A stretch of DNA of 64,000 bases. Origin: Streptomyces lanatus. GTDB lineage: Bacteria > Actinomycetota > Actinomycetes > Streptomycetales > Streptomycetaceae. The stretch covers positions 30,174-94,173 of the forward strand of contig NZ_BNBM01000027.1 of assembly GCF_014655715.1 (NCBI RefSeq), written 5' to 3'. Below are positions 1-8,858 of the stretch, piece after piece. The notes beneath the pieces are model-generated. The model saw only the letters and a program-made list of their open reading frames with translations. It did no database searches and was not told the origin of the DNA. Made by a program: the position numbers and the translations under genes. How positions within the stretch are numbered: position 1 is the stretch's first letter; each line of letters starts with the position of its first letter.

Positions 1-3000
1 GGTGGCGGCCGAGTTCGGGGAAGGCGGTGAACAGCTCGGCGAACATGCCGGGGCGCTGGCTGCCCTGGCCGGGGAAGAGGAACGCCACCTTGCCACCGTC
101 GTTGCTTTCGCCGTCGCCGTCGGCCGCCCCGGCGGGGGCGCCTGTGGCCGGGAACACTCCGCTTCTCCCGGGCGTGCCGTCGAGTAGGTCCCGTATCAGG
201 TGCGGGAGTTCGGTGACGGACTCGGCGACCACGGCACCGAGGAGCGGGCCCGGTCCGGTCTCCGCGCGCTGTGCGGCGGTACGCGCCAGGTCCCGCAGCC
301 GCCAGTGGCCGCTCGCCGCGAGGGCGGCGAGTTCCTCGGCCGTTGCGCGGGTGCGGAAGACGAACAGCTCGGCGGGCCAGACGTCGTGGCTCTGGCGCGG
401 CGGCGCTCCGGCGTCGGCGTGGGCCCGCAGCACCACATGGAAGTTGGTGCCGCCGAATCCGAAGGCGCTCACCCCGGCGACGCGGCGGGCGGCGGGCTCG
501 GCCCAGGGCCGGGCCTCGCTGTGGAAGACGAATGGGCTGTCGGGGCCGGTCCAGACGGGGTTGGGCACGTCGATGTGCAGGGTGGGCGGGCGCACCCCGG
601 TATGCAGGGCGAGCGCGGTCTTGATCAGTCCGGCGAGACCGGCGGCGCACTTGGTGTGCCCGATCTGGGACTTGACGGAGCCCACGACGCAGCCGCCGGG
701 CGCGGCCCCGGCGTCCTCGAACAGCCGGGTGAGCGTGCCGAGTTCGGTGCGGTCGCCGACGACGGTGCCGGTGCCGTGGGCCTCGATCAGGCCGACCTCG
801 GCGGGCGAGACGCGGGCCTGCGCGTAGGCGCGTTCCAGGGCGGCGCGCTGGCCCTCGGGGCGGGGCGCGGTCAGGCCGAGGGAGCGGCCGTCGCTGGCGC
901 TGCCGACGCCCTCGATGACGGCGTAGATCCGGTCGCCGTCCCGCTCGGCGTCGGCGCGGCGCTTGAGTACGAGACAGGCGACGCCCTCGCCGAGTGCGAT
1001 GCCGTCGGCGGCCGCGTCGAACGTGCGGCAGCGGCCGGTGGGCGACAGCGCGTGCGCGGAGGAGAAGAGCAGGTAGTCGTTGATGCCGTTGTGCAGGTCG
1101 GCGCCGCCGCACAGGGCCACGTCGGCGGCACCGCAGGCCAGTTCCTTGCAGGCGGCGTCGACGGCGGCCAGGGAGGAGGCGCAGGCGGCGTCGACGGTGT
1201 AGTTGGCGCCGCCGAGGTCGAGCCGGTTGGCGATCCGGCCGGCGATGACGTTGGCGAGCATGCCGGGGAAGGAGTCCTCGGTGAGCTTCGGGAGCTGCTC
1301 CTCCAGGTCCTCGGGAAGGCGGCCGACGTACGAGGGCAGGACGCTGCGCAGCGTCGCGGCGCCGGAGATGTCGCTGCCCGCCTCGGCACCGAAGACGACG
1401 CAGGTGCGCTCGCGCGGGAAGGCCCGGCGGTCGAGCCCGGCGTCGGCGAGTGCCCGCCTGGCCGCCTCCAGGGCGAGGAGCTGGACGGGTTCGATGGCGG
1501 CCAGGGAGGCGGGCGGGATTCCGTAGGCCAGCGGGTCGAAGGGGATCGGAGGCAGGAAACCGCCCCACTTGGACGCGGACACGTCGTCCGCCTCGGCGTC
1601 CGCGCCGAAGTGCAGCGCGGGATCCCAGCGGGTGTCCGGGACCTCGGTGATCGCGTCGGCGCCGGCGAGCACCTGGGCCCAGTAGGCGGGCAGGTCGGCG
1701 GCGCCGGGGAACATGCCGGCCATGCCGACGACGGCGATGTCGAGCGGTTCGGGAGTGGGGGCCGGGTTCCGCGCGGGTACCGTACCGCCCGCGTCGCGGA
1801 CGTCAGCGGCGAGTTCGGCGGTGCGGCGTCCGTAGAAGTCGGCGGCCCCGTCGGTGACCGCGTGGTGCAGGGCGGCGACGGTGGTGACGGCGGAGCGGAG
1901 CACGGCGACCTCGCCGGCCATGAACATGCCCGCTTCGCGCTGGCGCTCCTCGTCGACGTCGAGTAGCTCGTCGCCGACCCGCTCGACGCCCTTGCTGGCG
2001 ATGCGCAGGCGGCCGACGTTGAGCCGCTCCAGCTCCTGCCAGACCTGCCGCTCGGGTATCCCCTGAGTCCGCAGCTCGTCCTTGACCTCCTGGTACGTGT
2101 CGCTGAACGCGCTGGGCAGGCAGCGGGTGGTGTGGCCGGGCGCGGTGTGCAGGAGCGTGGTCGACCTGGCGTCCAAGGCCGCGCGCTGGAACAGCGGCCG
2201 GATGGCGCCGCACTCGACGGCCTCCTCGGTGAAGAGGTAGCCGGTGCCCATCAGAACGCCGACGGCGGCACCGCGGGTGGTGAGCGGGGCGGCGAGCGCG
2301 GCGACCATGGCGGCGGAGCGCTCGTCGTGGATGCCGCCCGCGAACAGCACCTGTACGTCCTGTGGGTCGGCGGCGTCACCGCCATCGGTGTGACCGTCGT
2401 CGGCCGCCGCGTCGAGGAAGTCCTCCAGGACGGCCAGTTGCGCCTCCCAGAGCGGGAAGCTGTTGCGCGGCCCGATGTGCCCGCCGCACTCGGCGCCCTC
2501 GAAGACGAAGCGCCGGACGCCGGCCGCCAGGAACTGGCCGAGCAGCCCGGGCGACGGCACGTGCAGAAAGGTACGGATGCCCTCGGCCTCCAGAGCGGCC
2601 GCCTGGGAGGGACGGCCGCCCGCGATGACGGCGTGGCTGGGGCGCAGCTCACGGACGGCCTCCAGTTGGGCGGTGCGTATCTCTTCCGGAACGAAGCCGA
2701 GGATGCCGACGCCCCAGGAGCGGTCGCCGAGCGCGGACTTGGTCTGCTCGAGCAGGGTGCGGGTCTGCTCGGGCCCGGCCAGGGCGAGCGCGACGAACGG
2801 CAGTCCGCCGCCGTCCGCGACGGCCGCCGCGAACCGCGCCTGGTCGCTGACCCGGGTCATCGGGCCCTGGACGACCGGCAGCGCGGTGCCGAGCGCCCGG
2901 CACATCGGCGAGCCGCCGCGCAGCACGGCGCCGTCGTCCGCCACGGCGGCGTCGATGCCCTCCGTGACGGCGGCGAGGGCGCGGTCCACGGTGCCGTACC

Positions 3001-3790
3001 GCTCGGCGAACCGGGCGGCGAGAAAGGCATCCTGGCCCAGCGGCAGGGGCCGGTCGCGCAGGACGGCCGGGAGGCCGGGGCGGCTCCGGTCGAGTACCCG
3101 GCAGCCGTCGACGACGACGGTCTCGGTGCCGTCGGCGGCGCGCAGCAGACCGGCGGCCGCGGGGGCCGTACCGGCCTCGTCGAGGAGTGCGAGCTGGATG
3201 TCCAGTACGACTCCTCGGGCGCCCGCGAGGACGGCGGCGGCCGCGGTGTGCGGCCCGATGCCCCCGCAGGCCCACACGGGCAGGTCGGCCGGTACGGCGC
3301 CGAGTACGCGCTGGAGCAGCACGAAGGTGGAGTGTTCGCCGCAGGGGTCGCCGGACTCCTCGCCGCGCACGACGAGCCCGGTGACACCGTCGGCCACGGC
3401 CCGGACGGCCTCGTCGGTGCCGCGGACCTCGGCGAGCACGGCGGGGTCCGCGGCGGCGGCGCGGGCGGCGGCCCGGACCCCGGCGACGGTCCAGGGCGCG
3501 TCGGGGGCGAGGAGCACGGTGCACGGTCCGGCTGCGGCCGGGTCCGCGGTGCGACGCGTTCCGGTGGGCGCCGGGGCCCACAGCTCTCCGGGGCGCAGCG
3601 CACAGTCGGCGGGGACCCGCACGCCGTGGCTGCCGGGGGCCCACTGCCGCAAGAGGGCCAGGGCCTCGCGGGTGGCGCGGGCGCCCGGGCCGAGGTCGAG
3701 GACACCGGACCCACCGGCCCGGCAGACGGCGGCGACGAGGCGGGGGTCCGGTGCACCCAACGGGCTGACGCCGATAACGGTGTGCGTCAT
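1..3790 (-). CDS. PfaD-KS-AT polyunsaturated fatty acid/polyketide synthase-like protein, truncated by window edge
   Basis: Multidomain synthase reading without a stop from ATG at 3790 (SD GAGGAG just upstream) off the left edge, 1,263 codons seen. Residues 1 to about 560 form a PfaD-type flavin enoyl-reductase/nitronate-monooxygenase-like barrel (for example PVVQGPMTRVSDQ and FAGGIHDERSAA). A helical linker follows, then a ketosynthase from about residue 683 (DIAVVGMAGMFPGA) with active-site Cys near 870 (VDAACASS), His in EAHGTGTVVGD and KSQIGHTK. The last visible residues, VAFLFPGQGSQRPGMF, open an acyltransferase domain. PUFA-synthase-like clusters occur in Streptomyces; in marine PUFA systems PfaD is usually a separate protein. 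The product cannot be told. The family call is firm; the full domain list lies outside the window. Confidence 0.9.
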   Translation of the reverse strand, partial: MTHTVIGVSPLGAPDPRLVAAVCRAGGSGVLDLGPGARATREALALLRQWAPGSHGVRVPADCALRPGELWAPAPTGTRRTADPAAAGPCTVLLAPDAPWTVAGVRAAARAAAADPAVLAEVRGTDEAVRAVADGVTGLVVRGEESGDPCGEHSTFVLLQRVLGAVPADLPVWACGGIGPHTAAAAVLAGARGVVLDIQLALLDEAGTAPAAAGLLRAADGTETVVVDGCRVLDRSRPGLPAVLRDRPLPLGQDAFLAARFAERYGTVDRALAAVTEGIDAAVADDGAVLRGGSPMCRALGTALPVVQGPMTRVSDQARFAAAVADGGGLPFVALALAGPEQTRTLLEQTKSALGDRSWGVGILGFVPEEIRTAQLEAVRELRPSHAVIAGGRPSQAAALEAEGIRTFLHVPSPGLLGQFLAAGVRRFVFEGAECGGHIGPRNSFPLWEAQLAVLEDFLDAAADDGHTDGGDAADPQDVQVLFAGGIHDERSAAMVAALAAPLTTRGAAVGVLMGTGYLFTEEAVECGAIRPLFQRAALDARSTTLLHTAPGHTTRCLPSAFSDTYQEVKDELRTQGIPERQVWQELERLNVGRLRIASKGVERVGDELLDVDEERQREAGMFMAGEVAVLRSAVTTVAALHHAVTDGAADFYGRRTAELAADVRDAGGTVPARNPAPTPEPLDIAVVGMAGMFPGAADLPAYWAQVLAGADAITEVPDTRWDPALHFGADAEADDVSASKWGGFLPPIPFDPLAYGIPPASLAAIEPVQLLALEAARRALADAGLDRRAFPRERTCVVFGAEAGSDISGAATLRSVLPSYVGRLPEDLEEQLPKLTEDSFPGMLANVIAGRIANRLDLGGANYTVDAACASSLAAVDAACKELACGAADVALCGGADLHNGINDYLLFSSAHALSPTGRCRTFDAAADGIALGEGVACLVLKRRADAERDGDRIYAVIEGVGSASDGRSLGLTAPRPEGQRAALERAYAQARVSPAEVGLIEAHGTGTVVGDRTELGTLTRLFEDAGAAPGGCVVGSVKSQIGHTKCAAGLAGLIKTALALHTGVRPPTLHIDVPNPVWTGPDSPFVFHSEARPWAEPAARRVAGVSAFGFGGTNFHVVLRAHADAGAPPRQSHDVWPAELFVFRTRATAEELAALAASGHWRLRDLARTAAQRAETGPGPLLGAVVAESVTELPHLIRDLLDGTPGRSGVFPATGAPAGAADGDGESNDGGKVAFLFPGQGSQRPGMFAELFTAFPELGRH

Positions 3791-3881
3791 GGGGGGAGGC
3801 TCCTCTGTGCGATCGAGGGGGGTGTGCGATCGGGACGAGCGGATTCGGCGCACTCCGCGCGCTTTGGAGCTGATGACCCGT

Positions 3882-3909
3882 CAGATACTAATGGGTAGTC
3901 AGTTATCTG
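3882..3909. promoter_or_regulatory. AT-rich inverted repeat upstream of the synthase gene
   Basis: CAGATA (3882-3887) and TATCTG (3904-3909) form an inverted repeat. An inner CTA/TAG pair lies in the spacer. This short AT-rich patch sits in otherwise GC-rich DNA about 95 bases upstream of the minus-strand start codon, where a promoter or operator is expected. The regulator is unknown. Confidence 0.4.
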
Positions 3910-4460
3910 GCTGCACCCCCGACACCGATCGGTGAACAGGAACCGCAACGAGCCGGCCCCGGTCGCCGCAGAGCTCGGCCATGTCGTTGATGTCGGAAAT
4001 CGGCATGACCACCGGCCGTGACCGCACGCCTGTCCGCGCGGCCTCTTAGCCTTGATCCACCGATCAATAGCCGGTCCAGAGCCTGGACATGAGGGTGCGG
4101 ATGCCCTCTAACGTGTACATGCGAACCGGTGTGGGCAAAACCGCAGGTAGCTGACCTCGCCTCCTGCGTTGCCTGCCCGCGGCGCGGTGTTGATCAAGGG
4201 CTACGGGGCGTTCGCCTTGCCCATTTACCCGCCCCACCGCGGGCGGTGAAGCCGCCCTGGGTCGCTGACCTGGGATGATTGGACTTCTTCAAGGTTCCAT
4301 GTCACAGATCGAGAGAACACCCGCGAGAGACCACGGACCCCTGCCGGGGCCGTGTCCGATTCGCTCCTGCCCGCCGCCGTCCTGGTCGCGTTCGCGGCAG
4401 GCGCGGATGACCGTGGGGGCCCGTGCCTGCCGCGCTTCCGCTGGGTTGCATCCGCTCGGG
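3910..4460. other. intergenic stretch, no supported gene
   Basis: About 550 bases between the synthase promoter region and the cutinase remnant. On the minus strand around 3935-4030 one frame reads PISDINDMAELCGDRG, which looks code-like, but it has no convincing start or recognisable family. Nothing else is supported. Confidence 0.3.
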
Positions 4461-5012
4461 TTACAGCGGGCAGGTGATCTGGAAGACGACCGTGTTGGGG
4501 TCGTTGGGGGTTGGGCAGAGGAACTGGTCGTAGCGGGTGTCGTTGTCGACGAAGCGCTTCAGCCAGGAGACGCTGTACTGGGCGATCGTGGTGTTCGGGT
4601 CGGTGAAGGTGAAGTGGTCGGTGTCCTTGAGCACGATGAGTGACTTGTCGGGGGCGCTGACCAGCCCGTTGTAGAAGGGCAGGGCGAAGTCGTCGACGGA
4701 GGCGACGGTGTCACCGTCGGCGCCGAAGATCATGGTGGGGACCGTGATCCGGCTGGAGACGTCGCTGAGGTCCCAGGGTGCCAGCGGGATGGCCGCCTTG
4801 AGCGACGGGGTGCTCGCCGCGCTCTGCAGCGAGCCGCCGCCCATCGACCAGCCCATCAGCGCCAGCCGGCCGGGGTCGATCCGGTTCTTCACCGTGCTCT
4901 GGGCCGTCAGATAGGTGAGTGCGGCGAGTTGCTGCCTACTGCGGTCTGCGGGAAAGTCCCACAGCGCATTGGTGTTCAGGGTCATCACCACGAAGCCCTG
5001 GGAAGCCAGCCG
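4461..5012 (-). pseudogene. cutinase/polyester-hydrolase-like lipase, C-terminal two thirds only
   Basis: The frame ends at TAA 4461-4463 and reads upstream to RLASQGFVVMT, where similarity stops at about 5012. It resembles the actinobacterial cutinase/PET-hydrolase-like family: nucleophile elbow GWSMGGGSL, acid region FGADGDTVASVD, a histidine in TDHFTF, and the C-terminal SWLKRFVDNDTRYDQFLCP with paired cysteines. A full-length member has a signal peptide and about 100 more N-terminal residues, all missing here because the IS607 element begins right at the break. An internal ATG at 4991 would give 176 aa, but without the secretion signal it is probably not functional. Confidence 0.8.
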
Positions 5013-5084
5013 GGGTCATCAACTGCTCGCCTGCAAGGTCGATTGAGTGAGTGTAAGGCTGATCAGGGTTGTTACGTTCATGGC

Positions 5085-5660
5085 GTGAATCTGACCGAGT
5101 GGGCACGGGTGCAGGGCGTTCATCCTCAGACCGCGTACAAGTGGTTTCGTGAGGGGACGCTGCCGGTGCCTGCTCAGCGGGTCGGGCCGCGCACGATCCT
5201 GGTGAACATCGCGGCGAATGCGGCGCCTGAGGTTGTCGGTGGCGTCGGGTTGTATGCCCGTGTGTCCTCGCATGACCAGAAGCCTGATCTTGAGCGGCAG
5301 ACGGCCAGGCTTGTCGGGTGGGCGGCCGAGGCCGGTCACCGCGTGGTGCGGGTGGAGTCAGAGGTCGGTTCCGGGATGAACGGGGCCCGCTCGAAGGCCC
5401 GTCGGTTGCTGGCCGATCCGGACGTGACCACTGTGGTGGTGGAGCACAAGGACCGGCTCGGCCGGATGAACGTGGAGCTTGTTGAGGCTGCCCTGGCCGC
5501 GGCCGGCCGTCGCCTCGTTGTTCTGGATGACGGTGAAGTCGAAGACGATCTGGTGCGGGACATGGTGGAGGTGCTGACGTCGTTCTGTGCCCGCCTGTAC
5601 GGGCGCAGGTCGGCGAGGAACCGGGCGAAGGCCGCTCTTGAGGCGGCTGAGCATGGCTGA
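5085..5660 (+). CDS. tnpA: IS607-family serine recombinase (transposase TnpA)
   Basis: 191 aa from GTG 5085. This start gives the family's usual N-terminus, NLTEWARVQGVHPQTAYKW, a MerR-like helix-turn-helix for DNA binding. A longer frame upstream is an artefact of open reading into the cutinase remnant. The catalytic resolvase domain starts at GLYARVSSHDQKPDLERQ, whose Ser in ARVSS is the expected nucleophile, and includes VVVEHKDRLGRMN. The stop TGA overlaps the tnpB start (ATGGCTGA), so the two are translationally coupled. It appears intact. Confidence 0.9.
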   Translation: MNLTEWARVQGVHPQTAYKWFREGTLPVPAQRVGPRTILVNIAANAAPEVVGGVGLYARVSSHDQKPDLERQTARLVGWAAEAGHRVVRVESEVGSGMNGARSKARRLLADPDVTTVVVEHKDRLGRMNVELVEAALAAAGRRLVVLDDGEVEDDLVRDMVEVLTSFCARLYGRRSARNRAKAALEAAEHG

Positions 5661-7296
5661 ACCGAAGAAGAAGTTGCGGCAGATTTCGCGGCCGTTCGTC
5701 GCCGACGGCCCCACCGGCGTGAGTATCCGTGACCGTCTCAAGGGCCTGACCGGCGAGGATGAGAGGATCCTGCGTCTGGTCAGTGAGCACATGGGACGGC
5801 TGGCGTCGCTGGATCTGGCCCGCAGGTGCCGTGACGGACTGGAGCACTCCGCGGACACGTGGGCGGCCCGCAAGCGGGATCTGACCGTCCTGTCGTCGTC
5901 GCGGTGGGCCGGCTCGGTCACCTCCAATACCCACGACCAGTGGGGCCTTTCCCGGCGTGCCCAGCACGCCCACCTGCAATCTCTGGGCGCAGGGATCAGC
6001 ATGGTCCGGCACCGGCTGTCCCTCCCGGTCGGGGAGAAGGGCTCCCGGGGCAAGCCGGGCGGCTACCGGTCGAAACACGAGTGGTTTACGAAGACGCGTC
6101 GTCTGGCGATCCTGGAGGGCGAGTTCGAACGTGTCACCGCCGCCCGGGAGGCCGGGAAGGTCTCCATCGTGCGGGGCGGCCGGAAGCTGCTCAACAACCG
6201 GCACAACCTGGCCGCCGCGCACCTGACCGCCGAACAGTGGCGGGACCGCTGGGACGCTGCCCGCTGGTTCCTCACGGCCGACGGAGAGTCCGGCAAACGC
6301 TTGGGGAACGAGACGATCCGCGTCACCCTCGACGGCGAGATCAGCATCAAACTCCCGGCCCCGCTCGCCGAGTACGCGAACGCCCCACGCGGCCGCTACG
6401 TCCTGGCCGCGAAGGTGACCTTCCCGCACCGGGGCGACGAATGGCGCGACCGGATCGAGGGCAACCGGGCCGTCGCCTACCGCATCCACTACGACGTGGA
6501 GCGCGGACGCTGGTACCTGGACGCCTCCTGGACCCGCAAAGAACTTCCGGTCGTCCCCCTGGACGCACTTCGGGCCGGCGGTGTGATCGGCGTCGACATG
6601 AACGCCGACCACCTCGCCGCGTGGCGGCTGGACACCCACGGAAACCCGACCGGCAACCCGCGCCGCTTCGACTACGACCTCACCGGCACCGCACCCCACC
6701 GCGACGCCCAGCTCCGCCACGCCCTCACCCGGCTCCTGCACTGGGCCAAGGCCACCGGCGCTGCGGCCATCGCGATCGAAGACCTCGACTTCACCGACTC
6801 CACAACCCGGGAGAAACACGGCCGCAAGAAACGGTTCCGGCAGCTCATCTCCGGCGTCCCCACCAGCAAACTCCGCGCACGCCTGCTGTCGATGTGCGCG
6901 GAGACCGGGATCGGCGTGATCGCTGTCGATCCCGCCTACACCAGCCTCTGGGGCGGCCAGCACTGGCAAAAGCCCCTGACCACACCGAAGCGCCCCGTCA
7001 CCCGCCACCAGGCGGCAGGCGTGGCGATCGCGCGACGCGCCCTCGGACACCGGATCAGGCGACGGACGGCACCGCCCCGCCAGCACCAGAGCGATGCTGG
7101 CGGGCATCGGACCGCCCAGGCCCGACCCGGCGACCGGAGGCGTGAGGGAAACCGCCCCCGCGTACCCGGACCACGGACACGATCCGACGGAGCCGAACGC
7201 GGCAGGAACGCGGCAACCCAGAACACCCAAAACCGTTCGGGGTGTTCGGCTGAGTACGAGTTCTGGCAACAGGACTCACTCCCACTCAGTCGGTAG
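5653..7296 (+). CDS. tnpB: TnpB, RuvC-like RNA-guided nuclease of the IS607 element
   Basis: 547 aa from ATG 5653, overlapping the tnpA stop. The RuvC motifs are visible in order: VIGVDMNADHLAAW (first Asp), AIAIEDLDFTD (Glu), and IAVDPAYTSLWGGQHW (last Asp). The zinc-finger CxxC pairs common in TnpB between motifs II and III are absent, as far as I recall a feature of this actinobacterial subgroup. The C-terminal tail after about residue 475 is Arg/Pro/Gln-rich, and its last residues run past the probable element end. Family members act as omega-RNA-guided nucleases; the guide would come from the 3' end of this gene. Confidence 0.88.
   Translation: MAEPKKKLRQISRPFVADGPTGVSIRDRLKGLTGEDERILRLVSEHMGRLASLDLARRCRDGLEHSADTWAARKRDLTVLSSSRWAGSVTSNTHDQWGLSRRAQHAHLQSLGAGISMVRHRLSLPVGEKGSRGKPGGYRSKHEWFTKTRRLAILEGEFERVTAAREAGKVSIVRGGRKLLNNRHNLAAAHLTAEQWRDRWDAARWFLTADGESGKRLGNETIRVTLDGEISIKLPAPLAEYANAPRGRYVLAAKVTFPHRGDEWRDRIEGNRAVAYRIHYDVERGRWYLDASWTRKELPVVPLDALRAGGVIGVDMNADHLAAWRLDTHGNPTGNPRRFDYDLTGTAPHRDAQLRHALTRLLHWAKATGAAAIAIEDLDFTDSTTREKHGRKKRFRQLISGVPTSKLRARLLSMCAETGIGVIAVDPAYTSLWGGQHWQKPLTTPKRPVTRHQAAGVAIARRALGHRIRRRTAPPRQHQSDAGGHRTAQARPGDRRREGNRPRVPGPRTRSDGAERGRNAATQNTQNRSGCSAEYEFWQQDSLPLSR
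7221..7247 (+). ncRNA. hairpin at IS607 right end, candidate part of the omega (re)RNA
   Basis: GAACACCC (7221-7228) pairs perfectly with GGGTGTTC (7240-7247) around an 11-base loop, inside the tnpB 3' region next to the element's right end. That is where IS200/IS605 and IS607 elements encode the guide RNA of TnpB. Only the hairpin is seen; RNA boundaries and guide are not resolved. Confidence 0.4.
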
Positions 7297-7628
7297 GAAC
7301 GGTACGCCGATGGCTTCCTGGGTCCAGTGGTGCAGTCCGCGTAGTGCGCGGCGGGCTGCCGGGTGGTGCGCGAAGAAACGGTGGAGACCCGGAGGGAGGA
7401 GGTAGTCAGGTTTCAGAAGCACCCACTGCGGTGTGCTCTGGAAGACGTCGACATGGGTCGCCTTCGGCTGGATCTCGGGCAGGAACTGCACGGTGGAAGC
7501 TCCGGTGCCCACCACTGCGACACGCTGTCCGGTCAAGTCGACCTCGTGGTTCCAACGGGCGGAGTGGAAGGCGGTGCCGGGGAAGGTGTCAAGGCCGGGG
7601 ATGTCAGGATGGCGTACCTGCATGCTAA
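7297..7628 (-). pseudogene. flavin-containing (Baeyer-Villiger type) monooxygenase, middle fragment, inverted
   Basis: Minus-strand frame reading PDIPGLDTFPGTAFHS, then RVAVVGTGASTVQFLPEI (the second, NADPH-binding GxGxxxxx motif), and ending HWTQEAIGVPF where the IS607 end region begins. These are consecutive pieces of a class B flavoprotein monooxygenase. The N-terminal FAD-binding part is absent, and the C-terminal part lies on the opposite strand at 7796. A 155-aa frame stays open but cannot make a working enzyme. Confidence 0.8.
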
Positions 7629-7795
7629 TCGCGGCGGCTTGTGCGAACATCCGCAAGCAGGACGCCACTGAGACGTCGCTCCCACGGCGCGGCCTGCACC
7701 GCGCCTTCGCCCGCGCGATGCTGCGCACCGCCGTCAGCAAGGTCCATCAGGACCTGAGGATCTGGAGCACCAAAGGCTACGAGCCCCGACCCCTG

Positions 7796-8560
7796 CGTCA
7801 CCCCCGCCTGCTGCGGCCCTTGGAGGCCCTGGCCCGCTTCTACCTGCGTACCTCGGTACGGGACCGCGCCCTGCGGCGGGCTCTTACTCCCGACTACCGC
7901 TTGGGCGGCCGCCGCCTGATCACCTCCGGCACCTACTCCGCCGCCCTCACCCGGCCCAACGTGCGGCTGCATCCCACCCGCGTGACCGCCGTGGAGGGCT
8001 CCGACGTCATCGGCGCCGACGGCACCCGTACTCGCGCCGACATCATCGTCCTGGCGACCGGATTCCGCATCGGTGACCTCCCCTTGGCCCCCCAACTGCA
8101 CGGCATCGACGGCACGTTGGCCCAGACGTGGGCCGACAGCCGTCGCGCCTACCTGGGTACCAGCGTCAGCGGATACCCCAACCCTTTCCTGCTCATCGGC
8201 CCGAATCTGCTTACCGGGACCACCGCCGTCCCCACCATCCTCGAAGCCCAACTCCGCTCCATCACCACCGCCCTCAACCACCTGCGTACCAGCAGGGCGT
8301 CCGCACTGGATGTCAAGCCCGAGGCAGCCCGCCAGCAGGCCCTGCATGAGGCGCTGCGCAACACCGTCTACAACACCACCGGTGGCACCGCCTACTACTT
8401 CGGCCTCCCGGGCATCAACACCTTCTGCTGGCCTTGGTCGACCGCCGGGCTCGTCAAGCGCCTGCACTCCTTCGACCCGGACGTCTACACCTGGAGGCTG
8501 CCACTCCCGACCCAGGCCGGCGCCGAGCGGGATGGTCTGCCCGCCCACCGGTCGGGCTGA
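7796..8560 (+). pseudogene. flavin-containing monooxygenase, C-terminal fragment in opposite orientation
   Basis: Plus-strand frame from RHPRLLRPLEALARFYLRT through LTPDYRLGGRRLITSGTY, IIVLATGFRIGDLP (the ATGF motif of class B monooxygenases) and YLGTSVSGYPNPFLLIGPN to the stop at 8560. It continues exactly where the minus-strand fragment stops (EAIGV then FRHPRLL in intact relatives), so the gene was cut and one part inverted. The sequence just upstream, about 7690-7795 (HQDLRIWSTKGYEPRP), does not fit the monooxygenase and resembles the C-terminal region of Rieske-type oxygenases, so a third gene fragment may be spliced in. Confidence 0.8.
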
Positions 8561-8575
8561 CGCTGGTGGGCGTCA

Positions 8576-8790
8576 CGGTCGATGCGCTCCTAGGTGGCCA
8601 CCGAGGAATTTCCTCGGCGAAGCCGGTGAGGAAGTCGGAGTTCTTCAGCACATCAAGCAGCTCCAGGGCGCCCCAACCCCGTACGACTTCGTCCTTGAGG
8701 GCCCGCAGGCCGCTGGGCTCAGCCAGAGGCTCCAGCTTCGGGAGGTGGTCCACGGCTCGCCCTTGCGAGGCGAGATCCCTGGCTTGGCGC
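8576..8790 (-). pseudogene. Tn3-family transposase fragment
   Basis: Minus frame reads LKDEVVRGWGALELLDVLKN and SDFLTGFAEEI, matching the stretch before the catalytic core of Tn3 TnpA proteins (WGTxDLLDxLKExDxLTGF). It then loses frame; the expected ERIDRD follows in another frame behind a TAG. Only about 70 residues of the usual nearly 1,000 remain. No terminal repeats were seen. Confidence 0.55.
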
Positions 8791-8858
8791 GGGGCGCGGA
8801 GGCCCGGGACTGGCCTGCCGATGTGGTCCGCCGCCCGGTTAACGGCAGGCCGTCCGCG

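Larger units (their letters stand above)
5013..7268 (+). mobile_element. IS607-family insertion element carrying tnpA and tnpB
   Basis: Overlapping serine-recombinase tnpA and RuvC-like tnpB in the usual IS607 order. The left boundary is inferred from the break in cutinase similarity near 5013. The right boundary is less exact: it lies after the 7221-7247 hairpin and before the monooxygenase similarity resumes near 7297. IS607 elements insert without target duplication, so none is expected. The two flanks belong to unrelated genes, so this is not a clean single insertion; a deletion or rearrangement accompanied or followed it. Confidence 0.75.

Noticed and set aside
200..1966. 588-codon plus-strand open frame opposite the synthase
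   Set aside because: Antisense shadow of the PfaD-KS gene; residue composition is Gly/Ala/Asp-rich without any domain, and the minus strand carries clear KS motifs.
4936..7269. 777-codon minus-strand frame across the IS607 element
   Set aside because: Exact antisense of tnpA/tnpB, which have family motifs on the plus strand.
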